DNA from: CALFML01 sp044222245 | GTDB taxonomy: Bacteria > Myxococcota_A > Polyangia > Palsa-1104 > JAEUJZ01 | DNA: 64,000 nt | Assembly (NCBI GenBank): GCA_044222245.1 | Contig: JBGANQ010000010.1 | Location: 62,001 to 126,000 of the forward strand | Direction: 5' to 3' | Part shown: in pieces, positions 20,098 to 29,850 of the stretch | How the letters are laid out: every line of letters begins with the position of its first letter | How positions within the stretch are numbered: position 1 is the first letter of the stretch | The notes under the pieces: generated by a model | Database searches by the model: none | Seen by the model: only the letters and a program-made list of their open reading frames with translations | What the model was told of the DNA's origin: nothing | Program-made: the position numbers and the translations under genes

Positions 20098-21636
20098 TCA
20101 CGAGGCCGCGGCCGGGAGCGGCTCGGTCGGGCAGCGCTCGGGCAGGGCGCCGCGGAAGCGGCGGAAGGCGACCTGCGGAGCCTGCTTCTCCCCCAGCAGC
20201 AGCCAGGTGAAGCCGTAGCCCTGGCCGTTGCGGCGATAGGGAAAGGTCGTGTGGCTGGCCGACTGCGTGGTGATCAGCGAGACCTGGCCGCGCAGGGGCT
20301 GAGCGCACGGACTCAGCGCGTCGGCGGCCCAGCGGTGAAAGCGCGCCGGACGCTGGCCCGGTGGGGCGCTCGCCTCGAACAAGTCTGACCAGTGGGTGTG
20401 GCCGGCCAGGTGGATCACCTGCAGCGCCGGCGCGGCGGCGAGCAGCACGTCTTCAAAGGCGGCCGCCCCGCGCTGCATGCGGCCAAACAGTCCGACATGC
20501 GCCGGGTCGCCGCGCGTGGTCAGCGCGGCGCGCGAGGGGGCGTGGCTGAACAGGACGACGCCGCGGCGCCGCTGCTCCTGCGCCGTCGCCAGCGTCTCGG
20601 CCAAGGCGGTGAGCGTGTCGTCCGCGAGCCCGCGCACCAGGACCCGCGGCGAGACCACCGAGGGTCCGCTGTCGAAGCCGACGAACTCCCAGCCGCCCAG
20701 CTGCAGCGAGAACATCAGGTAGGGGTGAAAGGCGCGGGCGAAGTTCGCCCAGCCGGCGCCATAGCGGCTGGTCAGGATCGGCGTCGGTCCAAACCCCAGA
20801 TCATGGTTGCCTACCACTGCGACCACCGGAGCCTCGACGCCGAGCAAGAGCTCGCGCGCCTTGACGAGCAGCGGCTCGCGGGTTCCCAGGTTGGCGAGGT
20901 CGCCGGTCACCACCACGAGGTCGGGCTGGCCGGCGTTCACCTCGGCGAGGATGCGCTGCAGGTTGGCGCGCAGCTCGCCGTGTCCCTTGCCCAGGTGCAG
21001 GTCGGTCAGGTGCGCCACGCGCAGCGGCTGCGCGGCCGCAGCGGCGCGCAGCCACACCGATCGCGGGGCCCGCACCGGCGCATCGACCGCCGACTCCAGG
21101 TACAGATCGTAGCCGCGCGGCGGCACGGCGAGCGGCGGCTGCACGGTCAGAAGCAGGCGCGCGACCTGGGGCGTCGGGGCTTTTGACGCGGCGATCACTG
21201 GCTGCCGCTGCTGCCCCAGGATGCGCAGCGGGAAGCAGCCCGGCCCGGGCGCCGCCGCCAGACACTGCGCCACCTGCGCCGCGTCCAGGTCGCTGCGCAC
21301 AAGCGCCAGGCGCAGCGCGGCCGGCTCTCCGCGCTCGAGGATCTCGACGGTAAAAGTCTCTCCCGCGGTGATGAGGGCGGGCAGGCCGAAGCGCGGCCGC
21401 AGCAGGCCCGCGTCGCGCTGTAGCTCGGGATCGCCGTCCGCGGGGAAGAACTGTCGATAGTCGGCGGCGATGCGCTGTAGCACGTCCGGCGTCCGCAGGG
21501 ACTGCGGGGCGGCACACCCGCCCAGCACCCACCCGAGCATCAGGACCACCCCGGCGGCGAGCCGGTTGCGCCCGGGCTCGCCGGAGCCGTGACCGGCGTA
21601 GCGCGCGGGCCGATTCCGTAAGGATCGTTTCTCCAT
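20098..21636 (-). CDS. Metallophosphoesterase lipoprotein
   Basis: Calcineurin-like phosphoesterase of 512 residues. The N-terminus has a lipoprotein signal ending LGWVLGGC, so it should be anchored in the envelope. After a ~190-residue N-terminal region the catalytic domain shows the family set in order: HLTDLHLG, VVTGDLANLG, VVGNHDLG, FSHAPS and LAGHTHW, all metal or phosphate ligands. A short C-terminal beta-rich tail follows. The natural substrate (nucleotide, phospholipid or phosphoprotein) is unknown. It is the first gene of a possible three-gene minus-strand operon with the acyl-CoA synthetase and sterol reductase, and divergent from the GNAT gene with 39 bp between starts. Confidence 0.9.
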   Translation of the reverse strand: MEKRSLRNRPARYAGHGSGEPGRNRLAAGVVLMLGWVLGGCAAPQSLRTPDVLQRIAADYRQFFPADGDPELQRDAGLLRPRFGLPALITAGETFTVEILERGEPAALRLALVRSDLDAAQVAQCLAAAPGPGCFPLRILGQQRQPVIAASKAPTPQVARLLLTVQPPLAVPPRGYDLYLESAVDAPVRAPRSVWLRAAAAAQPLRVAHLTDLHLGKGHGELRANLQRILAEVNAGQPDLVVVTGDLANLGTREPLLVKARELLLGVEAPVVAVVGNHDLGFGPTPILTSRYGAGWANFARAFHPYLMFSLQLGGWEFVGFDSGPSVVSPRVLVRGLADDTLTALAETLATAQEQRRRGVVLFSHAPSRAALTTRGDPAHVGLFGRMQRGAAAFEDVLLAAAPALQVIHLAGHTHWSDLFEASAPPGQRPARFHRWAADALSPCAQPLRGQVSLITTQSASHTTFPYRRNGQGYGFTWLLLGEKQAPQVAFRRFRGALPERCPTEPLPAAAS

Positions 21637-21675
21637 CCCTAGACAATACCCCGGCCGGCTGCGCTAGGCTGAGAC

Positions 21676-22263
21676 ATGGCTGATCCAGTGTTTCGCATCC
21701 GTCGCATTGGGCCCGCCGACGATCCAAAGATGGCGGCCATCATCCGCGCGGTGATGCCCACCTTTGGCGCCGTGGGCCCTGGCTTTGCAATCAATGACCC
21801 AGAAGTGGACCACATGTATCGCGCCTATGACCGACCCGGAGCAGCGTTCTTCGTCGTCGAGTCCGGGACGGGTGCGGCGGCCGAGGTGGTGGGCGGCGGC
21901 GGGGTCGCCCCTCTAGACGGGGCCGCGGCGGAGGCGCGCACCTGCGAGCTGCGCAAGATGTACTTCCTGCCCGCGGCGCGCGGCCATGGCGTCGGCGCCC
22001 GGCTACTCGCGCTGTGCCTGCGGGTCGCCCGCGAGCTCGGCTACACCCAGTGCTATCTCGAGACCCTGGGCGGCATGAACCAGGCCATCCGGCTCTACGA
22101 GCGCTTCGGCTTCGTCCGCCTGCCCGGACCGCTGGGCTGCACCGGGCACCACGGCTGCGACCGCCATTACCGGCGCAGCGTGGCCGAGCTTGATGACATC
22201 GCGCCGCTCATTGCTGCGGCGGCCGCCCTGCCCGACCGCCCCGAGGCAGCCGAGCCGCGCTGA
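21676..22263 (+). CDS. GNAT-family N-acetyltransferase
   Basis: Protein of 195 residues with the GNAT fold. The acetyl-CoA pyrophosphate loop is in FLPAARGHGVGARLLALCL (Q/RxxGxG/A), followed by GYTQCYLETLGGMNQAIRLY and FGFVRLPGP, the usual beta5-alpha4 end. It is likely cytosolic and acetylates an amine on a small molecule or protein; the acceptor is unknown. It stands alone, divergent from the phosphoesterase lipoprotein. Confidence 0.9.
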   Translation: MADPVFRIRRIGPADDPKMAAIIRAVMPTFGAVGPGFAINDPEVDHMYRAYDRPGAAFFVVESGTGAAAEVVGGGGVAPLDGAAAEARTCELRKMYFLPAARGHGVGARLLALCLRVARELGYTQCYLETLGGMNQAIRLYERFGFVRLPGPLGCTGHHGCDRHYRRSVAELDDIAPLIAAAAALPDRPEAAEPR

Positions 22264-22334
22264 GCCGCCGCGCCCGGGACGGGCGGAGCACTGCGGCGAC
22301 CGGACCGCGCGCGCGGCTGTGCTATAGGAAGTCC

Positions 22335-22811
22335 ATGCTTACTGGTCGCAGTGCCTCACGCATGCTGGCTCTGGTTCTGGGTCTGACCGCCTGTGGGCCG
22401 AGCACCGTGGCCAGGCCGCAGCCGAGCCCGCAGCCGTCGCCTGCAACCCCACCACCGCCCGTAGGCGCCAGCGAGCTGCCGCCCGACCGAGGAGCGCTGG
22501 CCGCCGACTCTGCGCCGCTCCGCCCAGGCTCCAGCCCGCCGACCGACCCCGGCTTGCTGCGCCCGGGCGGCCCATCAGAGGCGAGCCCGGCGCGCATCCC
22601 GCAGCCGCGCGGCGGCCCCGAAGATCCGCCGCCGCGAGCGGTGGCACCGCCGCCACCCGGCCCGCTGCCGCCACGGCAGACCACCCGCCTTGGGATCGGT
22701 CCGCCGCCGCCCGAGGTCATTCACCGCCCCGGCAGCGCCGCGACGACCGCCGCCGAAGGACAGGCCGCACCCTCTGCCCCCGCGCCGCGCCGCCAGCTGC
22801 GCGACAAGTAG
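22335..22811 (+). CDS. Proline-rich lipoprotein
   Basis: Protein of 158 residues beginning with a lipoprotein signal (LALVLGLTAC, Cys ~24), followed by a chain made almost entirely of Pro, Ala, Gly, Ser and Arg with no recognisable fold. It is likely an envelope-anchored, disordered spacer protein. The ATG at 22335 is used; an ATG at 22362 would also leave a full signal. Function unknown. The high codon bias matches the neighbours, which supports a real gene. Confidence 0.6.
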   Translation: MLTGRSASRMLALVLGLTACGPSTVARPQPSPQPSPATPPPPVGASELPPDRGALAADSAPLRPGSSPPTDPGLLRPGGPSEASPARIPQPRGGPEDPPPRAVAPPPPGPLPPRQTTRLGIGPPPPEVIHRPGSAATTAAEGQAAPSAPAPRRQLRDK

Positions 22812-22828
22812 GCCCCCGGGAGCCCGGG
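22812..22828. terminator. Possible bidirectional terminator
   Basis: cccggg-ag-cccggg (22815-22828) lies exactly between two convergent stop codons. It can fold from either strand but has no T run, so its activity is uncertain. Confidence 0.3.
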
Positions 22829-23899
22829 CTACTTCAGCTTGACGTTGACGCCCGACCGATTGTCGATAAGAACCTCGCTGCGCGCCACGTCGCCGCGCTT
22901 GACCAGACAGAGGTCCAGGGGGTCGATCGGGCTGGTCTCGACAAGCGGCAGCAGCTGGTGAAACTTCGCCTTGCAGCTGACCATCGAGGCGAGCTGGCTC
23001 AGGTTGAGCCAGCGGTCTTTGGCGATGCAGCGGGCCCCGCGGGGCGTCCAGGCGGCGTCAAAGACCAGCGGCGACCGCAGCTCCAGGGGCGATTTCTTCT
23101 GGATCTTCAGGTCGTCGTACATGTCGATGAGGGTGCCGTCCTCGGTGTGGCTGGTGCCGTCGCCGCAGTAGTCGGCGCGGGCCATGCGGGTGCAGGCCTG
23201 ATGGTAGTCGGCGAGCGAGCGGCCGTTGACGCTCTTCCACGGTCGATAGCCCCAGCGGATGCACTTGGCGATGACCCCGCTGGTGCAGGCGAAGACAAAC
23301 CGGCTCGTCGAGGGGATGTGAGCGCCGGTGCTGTCCCAGCTGCCGTACACCGGTGTCGCGTAGCGCTGCCCCCAGGGGTCGGGCTCGCAGAGGTCCTCGC
23401 TCTTGCCGGTGGCGGGATCAGTCGCGGTCAGGGTGTACAACAGGACTTCGCAGCTTGGGTCCTGGGGATCGGGCTGCACGTTGGTGATGGTGGCCGCGAA
23501 CAGCGAGCCGTCGACATCCTCCTGCATGACGGTGGCGCCGATGAAGTCGCCGCCGCTCAGGGTCTTGCCGTTGAGCGTACCGACCAGCGTCGTGCCCTGC
23601 AGGCGAACGTCAGAGACCGACACGCCCTTGACCAGCAGCTGCTGCACGATCGCTACTGCGGGCTGGGTTCCCTGCAGGCTGCGCCCCTGCAGGCTGCGCC
23701 CTTGCAGGCTGCGCCCTTGCAAGCTGCGTCCCTGCAGGCTGCGCCCCTGGGTGGTGGGACCGGGCGGCGGAGCCTTGGCGGCGCAGGGCGACGCCGCGGC
23801 GCTCCCCTGGGCAGCATGACCCACAGCGCCGCCTAGCAACAGTCCGCCGCCGACCAGCAGCAGGGCGGCAGCGCAAGAGATCGAGCCGGGCAACTTCAT
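22829..23899 (-). CDS. Secreted ADYC-domain protein with QGRSL repeats
   Basis: Protein of 356 residues with a signal peptide (ALLLVGGGLLLGGAVGHA). Five near-identical QGRSL pentapeptides follow (residues ~50-76). Then comes a cysteine-bearing globular domain with the diagnostic string ARADYCGDGTSHTEDGT (~242), which marks the ADYC domain found in predatory and social deltaproteobacteria. It also has paired cysteines that could form disulfides outside the cytoplasm. Function of the domain is unknown. The start ATG at 23899 has tgcagaaggagt just upstream. It is transcribed away from the kinase-TPR gene end at 23930, with a 30-bp gap. Confidence 0.82.
   Translation of the reverse strand: MKLPGSISCAAALLLVGGGLLLGGAVGHAAQGSAAASPCAAKAPPPGPTTQGRSLQGRSLQGRSLQGRSLQGRSLQGTQPAVAIVQQLLVKGVSVSDVRLQGTTLVGTLNGKTLSGGDFIGATVMQEDVDGSLFAATITNVQPDPQDPSCEVLLYTLTATDPATGKSEDLCEPDPWGQRYATPVYGSWDSTGAHIPSTSRFVFACTSGVIAKCIRWGYRPWKSVNGRSLADYHQACTRMARADYCGDGTSHTEDGTLIDMYDDLKIQKKSPLELRSPLVFDAAWTPRGARCIAKDRWLNLSQLASMVSCKAKFHQLLPLVETSPIDPLDLCLVKRGDVARSEVLIDNRSGVNVKLK
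23671..23749 (-). repeat. 15-bp tandem repeats encoding QGRSL
   Basis: Five tandem copies of a 15-bp unit (ctgcaggctgcgccc on the plus strand, with c/t and g/a variants). The length is a multiple of three, so copy-number change keeps the frame. It probably varies between strains. Confidence 0.85.
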
Positions 23900-23929
23900 G
23901 TTGACTCCTTCTGCAGTGGGTTTTTCTGC

Positions 23930-26842
23930 CTAGTTTAGGGTCATCCGGACTCGCCAGGCTAAAAGGCCGAGCTCGCGGCTGGAGGCTTGCTGGGCGAAGC
24001 TTCGAACCTGCTGGACGAGCTCGGGCGTCCGCCCCTGGGCGAGCCGGGCGAGGTACTGCGCGGCGCGGATCTCATACTCCTCGGTCAACAGGCCAGCGGC
24101 GCGCGCTTCGGCCAGCAGCGGGGCCAGCTGCTGCTCGGCCGCGGCGCTGCTGCTGGGATCCTGCCGCAGGCGAAGCAGGATGGCGCTGCGCTGCACCAGC
24201 AGGCGGATGAGTCGATTCTGGCAGCGGCCGCCGAGCTCCGACGCCCGCGCCATCGCCTGCGCGGCCGCCTCCGGCTGCTGCTGCTGGCCGGCCAGCGCCT
24301 GGGCGCGCAGGGCCTGCGCCCAGGCCTCGTTGTCGACCTGGGCGTCGCGAGCGAACTGCGCCGCCGCGGCCCGCGCGTGCGCCTCTGCCTGCGGCCACAG
24401 CCCCTCCTCCAGATCTATAGCGGCGAGCGCCGCCTGACTCTCGGCAGCAAAGCCGCTCAGGCCGTGCTGCTGCCGGATCGCCAGCGCCTGTTCATTCTTC
24501 TGCCGCGCCGCCGCCAGCTCGCCGCGCAGGAGCAGGACCTGCGCGACCTGGGAGTCGACCCACGCCACCATCCGCGGATCGCCGAGCTCCTTGAACGCCG
24601 CCGCCGCCGCCTGATAGGACTGCATCGCGCGGGGAAGCTCGCCGCGCAGGACAGCGATGAGGCCCGTGACGACATAGCCAGCCCCGACGCTCTCCAGCAG
24701 GCCGATCTGCTTGGACAGAAGGAGGCCGCCTTCCGCCCGCGACTGCGCCAGCGCCAGCTCGCCCTTCTTGGTCAGCAGCAGCGCCATGTTGCAGAAGCTG
24801 GCCGCCGCCAGCGAGCTGTTTTCGATCTCGACGAGCAGGGTCAGCGCCTCCTGCGCGCTCGCCAGGGCGCTATCGAGCTCACCGCGGTAGGCGTGCGCCG
24901 AGCTCATGGCGATGAGGGTGTCGGCCGCCGCGCCGCGGTCCCCCGCCTCCAGAAACAGCGGCCGGGCGAGCGCCGCGCTGGTGAGCGCCCGCTCCTGCTG
25001 GCCCATCCACGACAGGACGTACGCCGCCTCCAGCCGCGCCCGCGCGACCAAAAGCGGCGAGCCGATAGCCTCGCCCTTGCGCACCGCGCTGTCGAGCAGC
25101 GCGAGCGCCGCCGGGTAGTCGCCGCGATCGCTGACCGCGCGCGCTTCCAGGATGTCCAGGCGCGGGTCCTGGCTGGCCGGGCCGGGCAGCAGGCGCAGCT
25201 TCTTCGCCGTGGCCAGCGCCGCCTCGGGCTGGCCGGCGTCGAGCTGCGCCTTGCCCAGGTAGAGTCCGTAGTCCAGGCTGGTGGGAAAGAACGTCAGCAG
25301 CGTCTGATAGGCGGCGAACGCCTTGTCCCACTCCTTCAGGCTCTCGCGGTGGCGGGCCATGATGAGGTAGCGGTCCTCGCGCGGCAGCGTCGCCGACAGC
25401 TTGAAGGCGCGCCGGATCGCCTGCTGGGCCTCGCGGTCGTAGCCGAGCGCGGTCCACACATCGGCCATCGCCAGGTGGCCCAGCGGGTAGTCGGGATCGG
25501 TGGCGATGACCTTTTCCAGCAGCCTGCGCGCCCCCACCGCGTCGAAGTGGCGGAGCTTGTCGCGGCCCTCGGCGTAGAACAGCGCCGCCTCGGCGCTCGC
25601 CGGCTTGGCGGCCTGCAGCGCCGCGGACTGGGCCGCCGACGGCTCGGGCACGCCGAGCTGCTGCCGCAGCTCGCGCCCGGTGCGGGTGACCAGCTCGAAC
25701 AGCTCGCTCGGGCTGCCGCTGACCTGGGCGGTGGCGAGCAGCGCGCCGCTCTGCGTGTCCTGCACGTTGACGCCGATGCGCAGCCGGTTGGCCGCCGTCG
25801 GATCGGGCCGATACGAGCCGAGCACCACCAGCTCGGCGTCCATGTACTGACGGATGCGCTGCAGCACCCGCGGCGGGTGGCGCTCGGCCGCTGGCAGCTG
25901 CAGGTCGAGCTTCATCCGCGTCACGCTCTCGGCCGGCACGCGGCGGAACTGCTCGCCGATGGTCAGCTCGCGGCCCAAAAGCTCGGCGAACGCCGCGGAA
26001 AACCGGGCGTCCTGGGCGCTGCCCACCACCGCGGGCAGGCCGACGATCGCCAGCGAGCGACGGCGCTGCACCAGGGCGGCGGCGCGCCGCTCGGCCGCCC
26101 GCCCTTGATAGAAGCGATAGACAAGGACGAGCGATGGCAGCACCAGCAGCGCCGCGGCCGCCAGCGCCAGCGGCCAGCGCTGCCGCAGCGCCCGCCGCAG
26201 CACCGTCTGCGCGGTGGGCAGCGTCAGCTCGGCGACTAGGGCCTCCAGCGCTCCCTGCAGCTCCTGGCCGGAGGCGAAGCGCGCCGCCGGGTCGCGGTGC
26301 AGGCAGCGCTCGATGATGGCGGCAAAGCGGGCGTCGACCTGCGGCGCCACCTGGGCCAGCGGCGGCGCGTCTATCTCCAGGGCCGCCAGGCAGATCGCCT
26401 CCAGCGTCTCGTGATCATGCGGCGGGTGGCCGCAGCACAGCTCGTAGAGCAGCGCTCCCAGGCTGTAGATATCCGCGCGCGCGGTCGCCGTCTCGCCGGT
26501 CCACGCCTCGGGCGCCATGTACGCCGGCGTGCCGAGGATCGCGCCGGCGACCGTCAGCGCCCTGGCCGGCGGCTGGCTCCACAGCAGCGGGTTCGCGGCG
26601 CCCGCCGGGCGCGGACCTGGCGAGCCGACCGCTACCACCGCCTGGGCGGCGGCCGGCTCTCCGGCGCCGGCCGGCTCGTCGGCGCGCGTCTCTGCCGAGG
26701 CGGTGCCGCGCGTCGGCCGCACCGCTGCCGGCAGGGCCGCCGACTCATGCAGCGCCAGCTCATCGGAGAGCTTGGCCAGACCGAAGTCGAGCAGCTTGGC
26801 CGTGCCCTCGGTCGTCAGCATCACATTACCTGGCTTGAGCTC
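23930..26842 (-). pseudogene. Ser/Thr kinase-TPR gene lacking its N-lobe
   Basis: Homology begins abruptly at LKPGNVMLTTEG (from 26839), the second half of the catalytic loop HRDLKPxN. The ATP-binding lobe, the catalytic Asp and any start codon are absent. What remains is intact: DFGLAK, GTPAYMAPEAW, the C-lobe, a transmembrane segment (LALAAAALLVLPSLVLVYRF), a TolB-like region with AELVVLGSYR, and about ten TPR-like repeats to the stop at 23930, some 970 residues. Such kinase-TM-TPR proteins are common in Myxococcota. Upstream sequence (26843-27005) is unrelated to kinases. The break is at the same motif where the kinase at 29851-33406 is interrupted, so I treat it as a one-sided remnant of a similar event. 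No matching N-lobe was found on the minus strand in this window. Confidence 0.85.
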
Positions 26843-27005
26843 CGCCCGGCGAGCCGCCCCGGTGCCAGCCTGGCGGCCAGGCTGCCGAGGGATCGATTGC
26901 GGATCGCTCCGCGGTTCCCGCGCGCTGCAGGTTGAAGCGGAGTCGAGCCGCGCTACCCGGTCAACAATTCGCGCCGGGTGCTGCCCTCTGGTGCATATTC
27001 CCCCC

Positions 27006-28202
27006 ATGGACACGCCGATGGACGCGACCGGAGCGGCCTGGAGCCGCCGCCTGCCCTGGGCCGCGGTCGGGCTCGCGGTGGTGCTGCTGCTCACCGCGGC
27101 GGGGCGGCTCCTGGGCGGCCGCAGCAGCCCAGCCGGACCGACGGCGGCAGCCCCACCGGCCGCGGCGACCCTGCTGCCCAGGGCTGCGCCCGCGGGCGGC
27201 GGCGCCCCGGCAGAATCCACCGAGCCGAGCGCCGCCCCGGCCCCCCGCTTCGAGCCGATGACCTGCTGGCGCGAGCTGGACCGCTTCAACGACACGGTGA
27301 CGCTGGCGAACTTCCGCTCCCTGGCCGCGGCGCTGCTCGCCTCGGCCGATGACCACGTGCTGGCCTATCTGAAGGAGCGGCTCACCGAGCTCATTGGCGC
27401 CGACCCGGGCCGCGCGACCGAGGTGCTGGGCTGGGTGCGCGACGCCACGCCCAAAGAGGCGGGCGTATTCCTGTCGGCGCTGCGCGGCTCGGAGGCCGTC
27501 CAGCAGCCCGAGGTGGCGGCGCGGCTGCGCGCGATGAGCTTCGACCCCACCCTGGCGGCCGAGCGGCGCGCTGGCCTGCTCTCGGCGCTGGACACCCAGA
27601 AGCAGTTTGCCCCGGCGGTGCTCGGCCAGCTGGCCGACCTCGCCCGCGATCCGAGCTCGGGCGAGGCCGGCTGGGCCGCCACCCGCACCATCGGGCGAGT
27701 CATGGCGACCGATTTCCAGCGCACCGGCAACGTCGCGCCCTACCTCGAGAAGCTGCTGGCGATCGGCAGCGAGGCCAAGGACGACGACATCCGCTATCTG
27801 GCGCTATCGCTGCCGATGCACGCCGACCCCATCCTGGACGCGCGCGCCATCGCGGCCTACGCCCGCATCCTCACCGCCGAGGGCAGCGCGAACGGCCGCG
27901 ACGCCGCGGCGCACATGCTCTCGCTGTCCCAGGACAAGGCGCGGGTGCTTTCGATCTTCGCCGCCGCCTTCAAGACCGACACCGACGTCTGCGCGCGCTG
28001 GGCGATGTTCCGCTTCGCAGCCCGCGCTGCCGGTCCCGACGCGCTGCCGGTGATGGCCGACATGGCCGCCGACGATCCGCGCTTTGCCGCCGACTATCAG
28101 ATGTTCGCGCAGATCTACCAAAGCGGCGTCGTCGATTTCGAGCGGGTCTGGCTCCTGCTGCCCGACCAGGATCCGCACGACTGCCTGCACCGCCCCGATT
28201 GA
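27006..28202 (+). CDS. Single-pass membrane protein with HEAT-like helical region
   Basis: Protein of 398 residues: a short N-terminus, one transmembrane anchor (WAAVGLAVVLLLTAAG), a Pro/Ala-rich stalk (~35-80), then a helical domain with repeated short helices that resembles HEAT or TPR solenoids but has no sharp motif. No catalytic residues are seen. It is followed after 13 bp by another helical-repeat gene with a signal peptide, so the two probably act together in the envelope as protein-binding scaffolds. The start ATG follows gtgcatattcccccc; no strong ribosome site is visible. Confidence 0.75.
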   Translation: MDTPMDATGAAWSRRLPWAAVGLAVVLLLTAAGRLLGGRSSPAGPTAAAPPAAATLLPRAAPAGGGAPAESTEPSAAPAPRFEPMTCWRELDRFNDTVTLANFRSLAAALLASADDHVLAYLKERLTELIGADPGRATEVLGWVRDATPKEAGVFLSALRGSEAVQQPEVAARLRAMSFDPTLAAERRAGLLSALDTQKQFAPAVLGQLADLARDPSSGEAGWAATRTIGRVMATDFQRTGNVAPYLEKLLAIGSEAKDDDIRYLALSLPMHADPILDARAIAAYARILTAEGSANGRDAAAHMLSLSQDKARVLSIFAAAFKTDTDVCARWAMFRFAARAAGPDALPVMADMAADDPRFAADYQMFAQIYQSGVVDFERVWLLLPDQDPHDCLHRPD

Positions 28203-28215
28203 AGCTGGAGACGCC

Positions 28216-29226
28216 ATGCGACGCCGCCCTTCTTTCCGCCTGTCCAAGCTTGCGCTGGGGACCCTGCTTTGCGGCGCGCTGGCCCGCGCGCCGGCGGTGG
28301 CGTCAACCCCTGCAGCGCCGGTGCTGGTCGGGGAGACCTGCTCGGTCGCGGGCCTGCTGGAAAAGCTCCGTCACGGGCTCGACTCGCCATCCGCGGCCTA
28401 CCGGCGGTACCTGCGCAACCTGCTGCGCGAGGCCGCCGTCACCCTGCCGGCGGTCGAGCTGCGCGCCGCGTTTGCGCGCGAGACGCACCCGGTCCTGGTC
28501 GAGCAGCTGGCCGCGGCGCTGGTCGCGCGCACCGAGCGCGGCGCCGACCCGAGCGGCATGCAGACCGTCACCGAGCGCGCCCTGCGCGAGCCCGACCCGA
28601 CGCTGCGTGCCGCGGTGGTGCGCGCCCTGCGGCGGACCAGCGCCCTTGAGAACAGCGGGGATCTATACGAGCGCCTGGTGCGCGATCCGGCGCCCGCGGT
28701 GCGCCTGGAAGCCGCCCAGAACCTGGTCGAGGACAACCAGTTCGTCTACTCGGGACACCACGGTCCGGCCGCCGATGCAGCGGTCGCTGCCGCTGCCGCC
28801 GCGACCGACCCGCAGGTGACCGCCAAGATCCTCGGCAGCCTCTCGACCGAGGCAGTGAGCAGCAGCGCCGCCGGCACCCTGCGCGGCCTGCTGCGCAGCC
28901 CGGACACCGCGGTCCGCGAGGCCGTGGCCACCGCGCTCGGCGGGGTGCCCGCGGCAGAGGCGACCGCGGCCCGCGAGGCGCTGCTCACCCTCTACCGGAG
29001 CGAGCGAGATCGCGGCGTGCGGCGGGCCATCCTCGGGGCCATCGCCCAGCTCGGATTTGCCCGGGCGATCCCCGAGCTGCGGCAGCTGCGCGAGGTCGAT
29101 CCGGGTCTGACGACGGAGGTAGATCTGTGGATTCAGACGCTCAGCCTGGGTCTTCCAGAGTGGAGCCTGATCCTGCGTGAGAAGCAGCGGCTGGAGCAGC
29201 AAGCAGCCAAGCACGGGGTCCGCTGA
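28216..29226 (+). CDS. Secreted HEAT-repeat protein
   Basis: Protein of 336 residues with a signal peptide (LALGTLLCGALARAPAVA), followed by repeated pairs of helices with the HEAT/PBS-lyase pattern. Examples are EPDPTLRAAVVRALRRT, RDPAPAVRLEAAQNL, SPDTAVREAVATALGG and RDRGVRRAILGAIAQLG. These solenoids bind proteins. The ATG at 28216 has ctggag 5 bp upstream and lies just after the stop of the preceding membrane scaffold gene, with which it likely forms an operon. Confidence 0.82.
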   Translation: MRRRPSFRLSKLALGTLLCGALARAPAVASTPAAPVLVGETCSVAGLLEKLRHGLDSPSAAYRRYLRNLLREAAVTLPAVELRAAFARETHPVLVEQLAAALVARTERGADPSGMQTVTERALREPDPTLRAAVVRALRRTSALENSGDLYERLVRDPAPAVRLEAAQNLVEDNQFVYSGHHGPAADAAVAAAAAATDPQVTAKILGSLSTEAVSSSAAGTLRGLLRSPDTAVREAVATALGGVPAAEATAAREALLTLYRSERDRGVRRAILGAIAQLGFARAIPELRQLREVDPGLTTEVDLWIQTLSLGLPEWSLILREKQRLEQQAAKHGVR

Positions 29227-29243
29227 GGCGGCCCAAAGGAGCG

Positions 29244-29765
29244 ATGATGAAAAGAACTGTAGTGACCCCTCTCTTGGCGGCGGCAGCCCTGGCGCTCGCC
29301 CCCTCCGCCACTGCCGCGTATGAGGTCCGCTCGCCCTGCCCAGGCACGGTGACGGCGACCACGACCTACTCGGATGGCTCGCCGCACAAGGCGGTGGACA
29401 TCGCCCCCGGCAGCTGCAACTACTGGGGCGCCGAGACGGGCCTTGTGGGCTCGGTCTACTGGACGGTGACGATCCGCACCACCGCCGCCATCTGCGATGG
29501 CAACGGCAGCGGCAACCAGAACGAGGCCAAGACCTTGCTGCCCTCCGGCTGGACCTTCCGGCAGTGGCACTTTATCAAGACCAGCGACTCCCGCAGCCGC
29601 ACCTGCGACCGCTGCCAGGTCGGCAACATCGGCGGCACCGGCCATGTCACCGGCCCCCACGCCCACCTGCAGCGCGACAAGGTCGGCACCCTCGATACCT
29701 CCTGGTACCGCGTCTCGCGAGGCGACAGCGTCTCGCGCAGCACGACGATCGGCTACGTCAACTAG
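29244..29765 (+). CDS. Secreted M23-like (lysostaphin-fold) protein
   Basis: Protein of 173 residues with a signal peptide (LLAAAALALAPSATA). The mature part has the zinc-ligand pattern of M23 peptidases: HKAVD (H...D) near residue 50 and TGPHAHLQ (HxH) near residue 138. Such enzymes cut peptidoglycan cross-bridges, and in predatory bacteria they may attack prey walls. Four cysteines (in SPCPG, GSCNY, RTCDRCQ) suggest export to an oxidising compartment. It starts 17 bp after the HEAT-repeat gene, with aaaggagcgatg as ribosome site, so it may be in the same operon. Confidence 0.78.
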   Translation: MMKRTVVTPLLAAAALALAPSATAAYEVRSPCPGTVTATTTYSDGSPHKAVDIAPGSCNYWGAETGLVGSVYWTVTIRTTAAICDGNGSGNQNEAKTLLPSGWTFRQWHFIKTSDSRSRTCDRCQVGNIGGTGHVTGPHAHLQRDKVGTLDTSWYRVSRGDSVSRSTTIGYVN

Positions 29766-29771
29766 GCCCAC

Positions 29772-29794
29772 CTCCAGAGCCGCGCCGGCTGGAG
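29772..29794 (+). terminator. Possible hairpin terminator after the M23-like gene
   Basis: ctcca...gccg-cgc-cggc-tggag can fold into a GC-rich hairpin with a 2-nt bulge just after the stop codon; a C/T-rich stretch follows but no clear U run. Confidence 0.35.
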
Positions 29795-29850
29795 ACCCCC
29801 CTTCGGAATCGTGGTACGCTGCATGCTAGGCTCAGCGGAGCCTTCCCTGC

